This document shows, piece by piece, positions 49,715-56,471 of a DNA stretch of 64,000 nt (positions are counted from its first letter, which is position 1; the number at the start of each line of letters is the position of its first letter). Origin of the DNA: Marinomonas arctica (GTDB lineage Bacteria; Pseudomonadota; Gammaproteobacteria; Pseudomonadales; Marinomonadaceae); the NCBI RefSeq assembly GCF_003259225.1, contig NZ_QHJF01000006.1, positions 115,507 through 179,506 on the forward strand, in the 5' to 3' direction. A program made the translations under genes and the position numbers. The notes below the pieces were generated by a model. That model was not told the DNA's origin and did not search any database. It worked only from the letters and a program-made list of their open reading frames with translations.

Positions 49715-50335
49715 TTAAACATTTCCCATATAGCGCCCTGGCTTATGATTGACGGCAATTATCATATTCAGCGCCACAGCCCCCATGACCGAAATCACAA
49801 TTAAGTAAAAATCCACCACAAACACAGACAACAATACGATCATACAATCAACGGCCATTTGGAATTTCCCCATGGAAATACCATATTTCTCAGCCAGATA
49901 ACGCGCCAAAATATTCAAGCCACCCAAACTGGCATTATGACGAAACAGCATTAAAAAACCGACGCCCATCAAAAAACCACCAGCCACGCTAGCATAAAAA
50001 GGGTTCACCTGATCAAAGCTCACCAGCATGGGTGTGACATCGGCAAAAACAGACAGAGAAAATACCGACAAGAAAGTCTTGATGGTGAACTCCCAACCAA
50101 AATGCATAATGGCGAGAATATAAAAAGGCAGGTTAATTAGAAAAAACGCCTGACCAAAGGTTAGGGGCGTTGAATACTTCATCAAAAAAGCGAGCCCAGC
50201 GGAACCACCGGTTAACAGACCAGCATGAGTGTAAAGGTTAACGCCCAAGGCGATAATCAAGGTACCAAGAATCACCGCTTGGGCGTCTTCAAGACGTGTG
50301 TGTTTTTGTACCTTAGGAAGTTCGACTGCTGACAT
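49715..50335 (-). CDS. YitT family membrane protein
   Basis: Integral inner-membrane protein of 206 residues with about five to six helices. Family marks: LIIALGVNLYTHAGLLTGGSAGLAFLMKY at the N terminus and MLFRHNASLGGLNILARYL in the middle. Bacterial YitT proteins are of unknown transport function. It is a single gene with a clear terminator. Confidence 0.87.
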   Translation of the reverse strand: MSAVELPKVQKHTRLEDAQAVILGTLIIALGVNLYTHAGLLTGGSAGLAFLMKYSTPLTFGQAFFLINLPFYILAIMHFGWEFTIKTFLSVFSLSVFADVTPMLVSFDQVNPFYASVAGGFLMGVGFLMLFRHNASLGGLNILARYLAEKYGISMGKFQMAVDCMIVLLSVFVVDFYLIVISVMGAVALNMIIAVNHKPGRYMGNV

Positions 50336-50440
50336 GAATTTTCTCTAACCCAATATTAAAGTAGAAATAACGAACGTGGATTCTAGAGAAAAACCTTAAT
50401 CAGACCAACACCAGCAACAAAAGCATTTTTCGCCCGTTTT

Positions 50441-50752
50441 TTATAAAGTGTCTTGTTTTTTGTACACTGGATTGGCACGGATTCGACCGATCACTTTCCC
50501 AACCACACGCCGTGGTGATACCCAGCCAATACGCTCCGATTGTAGGCTTTTATTACTTTCGCCTCCTAACCAAAGCTGACCATCTGGCGCAATATGCAGC
50601 ACTTTTTTTACTATAAGACCATATAAAGCATGATCTACGACGACAAGATGACCCATTTTTAACTTACGGTACCAACGACTCGTAAAAACAAAATCCCCAT
50701 TATGCAAACGTGGCGACATGCTTTCGCCTTGTACTTTAATGAGACGAAACAT
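50441..50752 (-). CDS. Short S26-family signal peptidase
   Basis: S26 serine peptidase of only 103 residues. The catalytic Ser is in QGESMSPRL (about residue 11) and the Lys in LIVKKVLH (about 49). It lacks a membrane helix, unlike LepB. The short soluble form resembles nickel-SOD maturation proteases and phage or plasmid-type S26 enzymes; no sodN is present. AAGGAGGG precedes the ATG. Its target is unknown. Confidence 0.82.
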   Translation of the reverse strand: MFRLIKVQGESMSPRLHNGDFVFTSRWYRKLKMGHLVVVDHALYGLIVKKVLHIAPDGQLWLGGESNKSLQSERIGWVSPRRVVGKVIGRIRANPVYKKQDTL

Positions 50753-50858
50753 ATACCCTCCTTTTTAAATTTTAACTTGTCGCAATATACGTTAACGGCA
50801 TTCACACTAGGCATACGCCACGTCAAACCCAATCCACTTATCAAGACAGGTAATCACA

Positions 50859-51077
50859 CTATGCATCATGATCGCTATTCTCCTTCTTCATTTGTTTGCG
50901 CCAGCGCGCGCACTGCTTATAAATAAAACCCCCAACAATGACACCAGCAACCATCACGATAGCCAAAAGGTTCATAGGTTCACTCGACCAATCACCTGCT
51001 GAGTTCTGATGTGCTAGCGCAAAATGACTCATAAACAGACCCAAACCGCCCCATACAACTAAAAAAATAGGCCGCAT
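50859..51077 (-). CDS. Small exported membrane protein
   Basis: A 72-residue protein from the ATG at 51077 (MRPIFLVVW). It has a signal-like helix (about 4-20, ending AHQ), a short polar loop and a second helix (about 34-53), then a basic tail ARWRKQMKK. So it spans the membrane twice or is cleaved once. No family is recognised. It lies 22 bases after the TPR-like gene and probably shares its Fur-controlled promoter, so an iron-linked role is inferred. Confidence 0.65.
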   Translation of the reverse strand: MRPIFLVVWGGLGLFMSHFALAHQNSAGDWSSEPMNLLAIVMVAGVIVGGFIYKQCARWRKQMKKENSDHDA

Positions 51078-51099
51078 TTTATCTCTCTTAGGCAAGTCA

Positions 51100-51543
51100 T
51101 TAGTGACGCACAGCATTCTTAGGTACAGACACAACATTGGACAAGGCTTGCATCAACGCTTTACTTTGTGCCGAAACATGCTTGCTATGACTTTGAGTGA
51201 ACAACTCCCATTCGAATCGAATATGCGTCGCGGTTCTCATGATTAAATTACGCTGCTCATCGCTCATATCAGGTCGAACAATGATAGTTTGTAAAAAGCT
51301 CACGGCGTTTTCATATTGAGTATTGGCCGACATAAAATCGCCTAATGCGGTATAGGACTCAGCAATGTTCAAAAAACTCACCGCCGCAGCGGCAACCGCC
51401 GATTCCGCATCTCGATAAAAATCTTCATCAAATGAGCGCTCGGCTTGCATCAATGCTTGTCGATTTAAATCCACAGCCTCTGAAAAAGCATGGTTTGAAT
51501 AAGCTTTATTCGCTTGTCTTGTTAAACGTTCCCAGTCTTGCAT
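51100..51543 (-). CDS. TPR-like (DUF2753-like) protein under a Fur box
   Basis: Helical protein of 147 residues from the ATG at 51543 (MQDWERLT), with GGAGAG upstream. TPR-like helical pairs are seen: RQANKAYSNHAFSEAVDLNRQAL, VSFLNIAESYTALGDFMSANTQYENAVSFL. This resembles DUF2753 proteins of Vibrio, which I state with reserve. A near-perfect Fur box lies 40 bases upstream, so it is likely iron-repressed. It is the first gene of a two-gene unit with the small membrane protein. Confidence 0.72.
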   Translation of the reverse strand: MQDWERLTRQANKAYSNHAFSEAVDLNRQALMQAERSFDEDFYRDAESAVAAAAVSFLNIAESYTALGDFMSANTQYENAVSFLQTIIVRPDMSDEQRNLIMRTATHIRFEWELFTQSHSKHVSAQSKALMQALSNVVSVPKNAVRH

Positions 51544-51579
51544 AGTTCTCTCCACGATTGATGATGACACTGCAAATTA

Positions 51580-51598
51580 ATTAATGAGAATCATTATC
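51580..51598. promoter_or_regulatory. Fur box 1
   Basis: The core AATGAGAATCATT (51583-51595) matches 12 of 13 bases of the Fur core AATGATAATCATT, and extends to ATC on the right. It lies 40 bases before the TPR-like gene (minus strand). Confidence 0.8.
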
Positions 51599-51627
51599 GT
51601 AAAAGAAGCAAAATAAGTCCAGAAAAT

Positions 51628-51657
51628 TTGAGAATGAATCTCATTTAAAATTATTAT
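51628..51657 (+). promoter_or_regulatory. Fur box 2 inside a plus-strand sigma70-like promoter
   Basis: AATGAATCTCATT (51633-51645) is a palindrome matching 10 of 13 bases of the Fur core. It overlaps and follows TTGAGA (51628-51633) and precedes TATTAT (51652-51657), an 18-base spacer, so Fur binding would block a promoter that fires to the right. Confidence 0.55.
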
Positions 51658-51663
51658 CTTAAG

Positions 51664-51750
51664 AGAAACGAACTCATGGCTGTGACGACAGGGTGTAATC
51701 GAATGGGGAATTTAGACAAGAAACCGCCATCCGGAAGGATGGCTATTTCA
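51664..51750 (+). ncRNA. Candidate Fur-regulated small RNA or small ORF transcript
   Basis: Downstream of the Fur-overlapped promoter is about 85 bases ending in hairpin GCCATCC-GGAA-GGATGGC (51726-51743) with a GNRA-type tetraloop and a short TATTTC tail. No recognised gene lies here. A 25-codon frame (ATG 51676, MAVTTGCNRM...) is open, with a poor ribosome site. This could be a RyhB-like RNA, or a leader peptide. Confidence 0.35.
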
Positions 51751-51808
51751 TAATAAGCGCTATTTCATGAAGAATAGCTATCAAGACTCACTGACAAAAA
51801 CACCAGTA

Positions 51809-52438
51809 CTACCACTCAATGCCAACTTGTGCTTTAACACCATTGGCAAACGCATGACGCTCATTGGCAATTTTACTGTGAGTATCGACACTGTCTAATA
51901 AAACCCGCGGAGCGGTACGTCCTGTCATCATCACGTTCTGATGAATGGGGCGCGCAGCCAAAGCAGCAATCAAATCCGCTTCATTTAAATAGCCATATTT
52001 GTACATATAAGTGATTTCATCCAACAAGACAAAATGCACACTTGGATCCGATAAAACGTCCTTGGCTAACGACCAAGCTTGCTCTGCCGCTTCTTGCTCT
52101 AATTCAGGATTACGTGTCTCCCACGTAAAGCCGTGACCCATAACATGAAAATCAACCAATGGATGCGAACCAAAAAACAACTGCTCCCCCGTGGCTTTGC
52201 GACCTTTAATAAATTGAATAACAGCACATTTTTGACCATGTCCCAAGGCGCGAGCCATGGTGCCAAACGCACTCGAGCTTTTGCCCTTACCATTCCCTGT
52301 AAGCAAAATAGTAACACCGCGCTCTTGCGTTGCAGCCGCTATACGTTGATCGACAACCGCTTTTTTCTTCAATAAACGCGCTTCATTTTTTGCACTTTGT
52401 TCTGCTTCTTGCTCTGAGCTTTTTTTCTCATCCGTCAT
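51809..52438 (-). CDS. cobO: Cob(I)yrinic acid a,c-diamide adenosyltransferase
   Basis: CobO/BtuR-type adenosyltransferase of 209 residues. It adds the 5'-deoxyadenosyl group to the corrin cobalt. P-loop: GNGKGKS (48-54) in LLTGNGKGKSSSAFG. Also GHGQKCAVIQFIKG, LDEITYMYKYGYL and TGRTAPRVLLD, as in the family. The N-terminal 35 residues are charged and Lys-rich, longer than in E. coli. The start at 52438 (MTDEKKSS) follows AAGAGA. It is the last gene of the cob run, 34 bases after the TRIC channel gene. Confidence 0.92.
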   Translation of the reverse strand: MTDEKKSSEQEAEQSAKNEARLLKKKAVVDQRIAAATQERGVTILLTGNGKGKSSSAFGTMARALGHGQKCAVIQFIKGRKATGEQLFFGSHPLVDFHVMGHGFTWETRNPELEQEAAEQAWSLAKDVLSDPSVHFVLLDEITYMYKYGYLNEADLIAALAARPIHQNVMMTGRTAPRVLLDSVDTHSKIANERHAFANGVKAQVGIEW

Positions 52439-52472
52439 ACTGTATCTCTTTTTTATGCTATTTCTTCTTGTA

Positions 52473-53087
52473 CTATTTTTTCTTGTACAACAACCAACTT
52501 GGATAATACAAATCTTTATGTATCGCAAAGACCCTTAGTATAAAGACCAAAGCCACGGCGTAAATCGAGTTAAACTCATGTGTCGGTATGTTTTTTTCAA
52601 GTAACACTAACAGCAGAGCGCCCAAAAACGCTGGCGTAGCATAAAACTCTCGCCCTAAAACCAATGGTGGACGATGACTTAACACATCACGAATAATGCC
52701 CCCCGCCACACCGGTGATAATCCCCATGGTAATGGCAATAGTGGGTGGAAAACCAAGCAGCAAAACTTTCTCTGTTGCCACCACAGTAAACAACGCCAAG
52801 CCAAAGGAATCAGCGTAATGGAAAACCGTTTGCCTGTCCTCAATAAAGCGCACGGTAAAAAACGCCAGCGTTGAAGACAAAAACGCCACCCATAAATAGG
52901 ACGTGTCCTTCACCCAATAAACCGTTTCAACCGATAAGACCGTGTCTCGAATCGTACCGCCCCCTAGGGACGTTACCATACCAAGAAACACAACACTAAA
53001 AAGGTCCATGTCTTTTTTACCAGACGAAATAACCCCTGTTATTGCAAACGCAGCAATCCCAAACATACCCAACAGATACAGTAACAT
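52473..53087 (-). CDS. TRIC-family cation channel (UPF0126)
   Basis: Inner-membrane protein of 204 residues with about seven helices, of the trimeric intracellular cation channel family (YicG-like). Repeated blocks GxxxAFAITGVISS and GLALFTVVATEKVLL show the internal duplication, with GGTIRDTVL and GGIIRDVLS as matching kinked pore motifs. The start is placed at 53087 (MLLYLLGM) from homology; a longer frame to 53186 overlaps cobC and has no better site. It probably passes potassium or another cation. Its place between cobC and cobO is odd for its function and may just be operon co-location. Confidence 0.85.
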   Translation of the reverse strand: MLLYLLGMFGIAAFAITGVISSGKKDMDLFSVVFLGMVTSLGGGTIRDTVLSVETVYWVKDTSYLWVAFLSSTLAFFTVRFIEDRQTVFHYADSFGLALFTVVATEKVLLLGFPPTIAITMGIITGVAGGIIRDVLSHRPPLVLGREFYATPAFLGALLLVLLEKNIPTHEFNSIYAVALVFILRVFAIHKDLYYPSWLLYKKK

Positions 53088-53157
53088 CTTGAATTTTTTC
53101 TCAATCGAACTTAAGACGATTTGGCGAACACCAAACCCAACATCTAAACAGCACCCA

Positions 53158-53751
53158 TCACTGATTAGATACCCAATCTCCCGCACCTAAGCGCTTTAAC
53201 ACCACAAAATCACCTTGAATAGACAACTCCGACACACTGCTAAACCCCACATCAATTCGATGGCATTGCTCTAAAGGCCAATGGCAGAGCATACTAACGA
53301 AAACCTTAATGACACCAGAATGAGCCACCAACACACAGTTCTCCATCGGCAAATCTTTCACCGACAACCACCAGCTCCATACACGATCCGCCACAACTTG
53401 CAGTGACTCGCCATGATACGGCGCAGCATGAACAATGTCCTCAGCCCAAATATCAATGTCTTGCTTTGGAATGTCTTGCCAACACAAGCCCTCCCAATGA
53501 CCAAAATCCAGCTCCCTTAATGCATCAACAACCTGTGATTTCCCCTCGCCAATATATTCGGCTAATCGTGATGCTCGGCTTAATGGGCTGTGAAAACACC
53601 GATTCGACTCACCATCAAACTCAATGGACAAAGCCTGTTTCAAGGCTTGCGCTCCCACTTCCCAGCCCGCAGCCAATGGCACATCCATATCCCCATAACA
53701 CAAGCCCTTCTTAACATCAGGCCTTGGATGACGAATCAAATACAATTTCAT
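53158..53751 (-). CDS. cobC: Alpha-ribazole phosphatase / histidine phosphatase
   Basis: Histidine phosphatase of 197 residues. Catalytic LIRHPRPDV (phospho-His in the RHP motif near residue 8), then SPLSRASRLAEYI and the second His in LVAHSGVIKVF. From the neighbours it dephosphorylates alpha-ribazole (or the cobalamin phosphate) in the lower-ligand pathway. Its ATG overlaps the cobS stop by ATGA. Family specificity is weak from sequence alone; context gives the assignment. Confidence 0.85.
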   Translation of the reverse strand: MKLYLIRHPRPDVKKGLCYGDMDVPLAAGWEVGAQALKQALSIEFDGESNRCFHSPLSRASRLAEYIGEGKSQVVDALRELDFGHWEGLCWQDIPKQDIDIWAEDIVHAAPYHGESLQVVADRVWSWWLSVKDLPMENCVLVAHSGVIKVFVSMLCHWPLEQCHRIDVGFSSVSELSIQGDFVVLKRLGAGDWVSNQ

Positions 53752-54533
53752 GAGTAAGAGACCAGCAAGCACGTAATAACGAAAATCTCGCCGATTTGCT
53801 CACTAGCACCTAACGTATCCCCATTAAACCCAGAGATTTTTTTACGCAAATAAAGTCGCATCAAAAAGAGTAACAGGGCAGTAAAAATGAACATCATGAT
53901 CATATCAAGTAAGCTAAAGGCCAAGACACCAATCAGCACACAAGGCAATAAAGCGAGCAGCCACTGACTAGGCTCTAACTTAGCAATCATACTTGATGCC
54001 TTACTTTGCCCCATACTCACATACGCTAACGTATTCATGAGTACGATAGGGATAAATCGAGCGATGACATGCACAGCGCACCAACCACTTAGGGTATAAA
54101 TAAACCCCAAAAAGGAACTGGGAATGATATTCAACAACTCACTGAGTAGCGCCCACTTCAAAGACAAAGAAAACCAAATAGACAAAGCCGCATAACTACC
54201 AATGCGAGAATCCTTCATAATCGCTAAACGCTGCTCTTTGTCCCAACCACCGACTAAACCATCACAGCTGTCCATCAAGCCATCTTCATGAAAGCCCCCC
54301 GTCAGCAACACCGCCGTCAGCAACATCAATAACGCCTGCAGTGAAGCTGACCAATCAAACCATAATGGCCAAGCGCTCAAGAGCCCAACCACTAATCCTA
54401 TCCACGGCAAAAAGCACACCGCAGGGATGTGCTTTATATTGTCATCCCAATCAACTTTTAATGGGATGCGAGTATAAGTAACAACACTACGTTTAAAGCC
54501 CTGCCAATAAGGACCAATAATCATGCCTTTCAT
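53748..54533 (-). CDS. cobS: Adenosylcobinamide-GDP ribazoletransferase CobS
   Basis: Membrane enzyme of 261 residues that joins alpha-ribazole to adenosylcobinamide-GDP. It has about seven helices and the acidic motif GGFHEDGLMDSCDGLVGG (about 81-98). Further features: RIGSYAAL, FSLLDMIMMF. It overlaps cobC and lies 47 bases after cobT. The N-terminal soluble part includes YTRIPL, typical of the family. A start nine bases in (54524) is also possible. Confidence 0.92.
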   Translation of the reverse strand: MKGMIIGPYWQGFKRSVVTYTRIPLKVDWDDNIKHIPAVCFLPWIGLVVGLLSAWPLWFDWSASLQALLMLLTAVLLTGGFHEDGLMDSCDGLVGGWDKEQRLAIMKDSRIGSYAALSIWFSLSLKWALLSELLNIIPSSFLGFIYTLSGWCAVHVIARFIPIVLMNTLAYVSMGQSKASSMIAKLEPSQWLLALLPCVLIGVLAFSLLDMIMMFIFTALLLFLMRLYLRKKISGFNGDTLGASEQIGEIFVITCLLVSYS

Positions 54534-54580
54534 GTCTGTTTATTTTAACCTAGTTATTGCTGATTCAGCCCTACGCAGAT

Positions 54581-55645
54581 TTATTGCTCAGAACCGCTAA
54601 CGCCTGCGCTTTCAAAACTTGCCATGTTTTTTAAAAACAAACAGGCGCTCTGAATTAAAGGATACGCCAAAATGGCACCTGAGCCCTCTCCCAAACGCAG
54701 ATCCAACGATAAAATTGGCTCTGCTTGTAAATGATCAAGCAGCAGCTTGTGGGCTTTTTCATTGGATTGATGGGCAAAAATCGCATAATCACGCACACTC
54801 GGCGCGACCTTCTGAGCAAACAATAACGCCACAGAGCAAATAAAACCGTCGACCACAAAGGCAGTTTGACGCTCAGCCGATTGCAACATAGCACCCGCCA
54901 TAGCAAGAATTTCAAAGCCGCCGACTTGCTCCGCAAGAGTTTGCGCACTCCATGCGGATCGTTTTTGACCAGTGACCTGTTCCGCTCGAGTCAAAGATTG
55001 CTCAATAACCTGTGCTTTATGGGAAACACCCGCAGAATCCAACCCCGTTCCACGACCCGCGCAGTCTATCGCACTCACGCCTATCAACGCCGTCATCATA
55101 CAAGAAGACACACAAGTATTACCGATGCCCATTTCGCCGAACATCAACAAATTCACACCATCATCAATAGCAAGATTGGCTTCATCAACACCTGCCTGAA
55201 TGGCTTTTTCCAACTCATGACTTGTCATCGCGGCTTGTTGACTGAAATCTTTCGAAGAAAATGCCACTTTACGTATGCCCAACAGCGGGTGTTCATTCAG
55301 TTGTGCATTCACACCCACATCGACAACACGTAACGGCACATTGTGTTGAGCACAAAACACGCTCACCGCCGCACCGCCCATTAAGAAGTTCATCACCATT
55401 TGCGGGGTAACTTCTTGAGGAAACAGACTAATGCCCTGCGCCACCACACCATGATCCGCGGCAAAGACGATCATTTTTGGCTTAGAGACATTGGGAATCA
55501 ATGTTTGCTGGATTTTACCAAGCTGAAAAGCAATGCTTTCTAAATCCCCTAATGCCCCTAATGGCTTCGTTTTATTGTCGATCTTGTGCTGTAACTCGGT
55601 TTCAATCACCGCAGAAGGCGCTTGGATACTAAACTGTTTAAACAC
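54581..55645 (-). CDS. cobT: Nicotinate-nucleotide-dimethylbenzimidazole phosphoribosyltransferase CobT
   Basis: Enzyme of 354 residues that makes alpha-ribazole phosphate from dimethylbenzimidazole. Visible: KPLGALGDLE near the N terminus, FAADHGVVAQGISLFPQEVT, GEMGIGNTCVSS, GRGTGLD and the catalytic Glu in LRLGEGSGAIL. The start is GTG at 55645 with AGAGGA eight bases upstream. It lies 12 bases after rlmB, so the cob genes are joined to the rnr-rlmB transcript. Its substrate is made by bluB at 35805. Confidence 0.93.
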   Translation of the reverse strand: MFKQFSIQAPSAVIETELQHKIDNKTKPLGALGDLESIAFQLGKIQQTLIPNVSKPKMIVFAADHGVVAQGISLFPQEVTPQMVMNFLMGGAAVSVFCAQHNVPLRVVDVGVNAQLNEHPLLGIRKVAFSSKDFSQQAAMTSHELEKAIQAGVDEANLAIDDGVNLLMFGEMGIGNTCVSSCMMTALIGVSAIDCAGRGTGLDSAGVSHKAQVIEQSLTRAEQVTGQKRSAWSAQTLAEQVGGFEILAMAGAMLQSAERQTAFVVDGFICSVALLFAQKVAPSVRDYAIFAHQSNEKAHKLLLDHLQAEPILSLDLRLGEGSGAILAYPLIQSACLFLKNMASFESAGVSGSEQ

Positions 55646-55657
55646 GCTTTGTGTCCT

Positions 55658-56425
55658 CTAGACTTTGGCTTTAACAGCACGTTGACGCACGACTTCGTAG
55701 AGACAAACGCCAGTCGCAACAGACACATTCAAACTAGAAACCACACCCGCCATCGGCAGCTTCACCAAATAGTCACATTGTTCACGAGTCAAACGACGCA
55801 TGCCATCCCCTTCTGCGCCCATAACAATGGCCGTCGGTATGGTTAAGTCTTGCTCGTAAATGGTTTGTGTCGCTTCCCCCGCGGTGCCGAAAATCCATAC
55901 ACCTTGGTCTTGTAACTTTTTCATAGTGCGAGCTAAGTTGGTCACCGCATAAACCGGTATACTTTCAGCGGCGCCGCAAGCTACCTTGCTTACCGTTGCA
56001 TTCAATGGCGCAGAATTGTCCTTTGGCATCACAACCGCATGGGCACCAGCGGCATCAGCACTACGCAAACAGGCCCCCAAGTTATGCGGGTCTGTTACGC
56101 CGTCAAGAATAATGATCAATGGGTTCTCATCTAAACCTGCCACTAACGTGTGCAAATCCGCCTCGTTACCGGCTTTGTTCATCGTGGTATAAGCGACGAC
56201 ACCCTGGTGAACCACTCGATCTTTGGTGGCCGTAAATAATTGATCTAGGTCGCGACGAGGCACCACACTGTGGCGCACTTTTGCGGTTTTACACAACTGC
56301 ATTAAACGCTGAGTTTTCTTATCATCACGGCCTTCTTGAAAACGCACCTCTTTGATACGTTCTGGCTGCTGATTCAACGCATTTTCCACGGCATGTATGC
56401 CGTATATCCATTCTAAATCTGACAT
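55658..56425 (-). CDS. rlmB: 23S rRNA (guanosine-2251-2'-O)-methyltransferase RlmB
   Basis: SpoU-family methyltransferase of 255 residues. N-terminal substrate-binding domain MSDLEWIYGIHAVENALNQQPE; knot motifs GVTDPHNLGACLRSADAAG, IVMGAEGDGMRRL and MAGVVSSLNVSVATG, as in the family. The start at 56425 follows AGAGAAAA. It lies 46 bases after rnr, in the usual rnr-rlmB order of gammaproteobacteria. A hairpin stands between the two. Confidence 0.93.
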   Translation of the reverse strand: MSDLEWIYGIHAVENALNQQPERIKEVRFQEGRDDKKTQRLMQLCKTAKVRHSVVPRRDLDQLFTATKDRVVHQGVVAYTTMNKAGNEADLHTLVAGLDENPLIIILDGVTDPHNLGACLRSADAAGAHAVVMPKDNSAPLNATVSKVACGAAESIPVYAVTNLARTMKKLQDQGVWIFGTAGEATQTIYEQDLTIPTAIVMGAEGDGMRRLTREQCDYLVKLPMAGVVSSLNVSVATGVCLYEVVRQRAVKAKV

Positions 56426-56441
56426 TGTTTTCTCTATCAAT

Positions 56442-56462
56442 TAGGGGGACTGAATCCCCCTA
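56442..56462 (-). terminator. Hairpin between rnr and rlmB
   Basis: TAGGGGGA-CTGAA-TCCCCCTA, a perfect 8-bp G/C-rich stem just after the rnr stop and 16 bases before rlmB. No T-run follows on the minus strand, so it may be a stabiliser or partial terminator. Confidence 0.55.
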
Positions 56463-56471
56463 TTATTCCAA

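Noticed and set aside
51676..51753. Annotated 25-codon gene
   Set aside because: The frame is open but has a poor ribosome site and runs through the terminator-like hairpin; kept only as an alternative to a small RNA.
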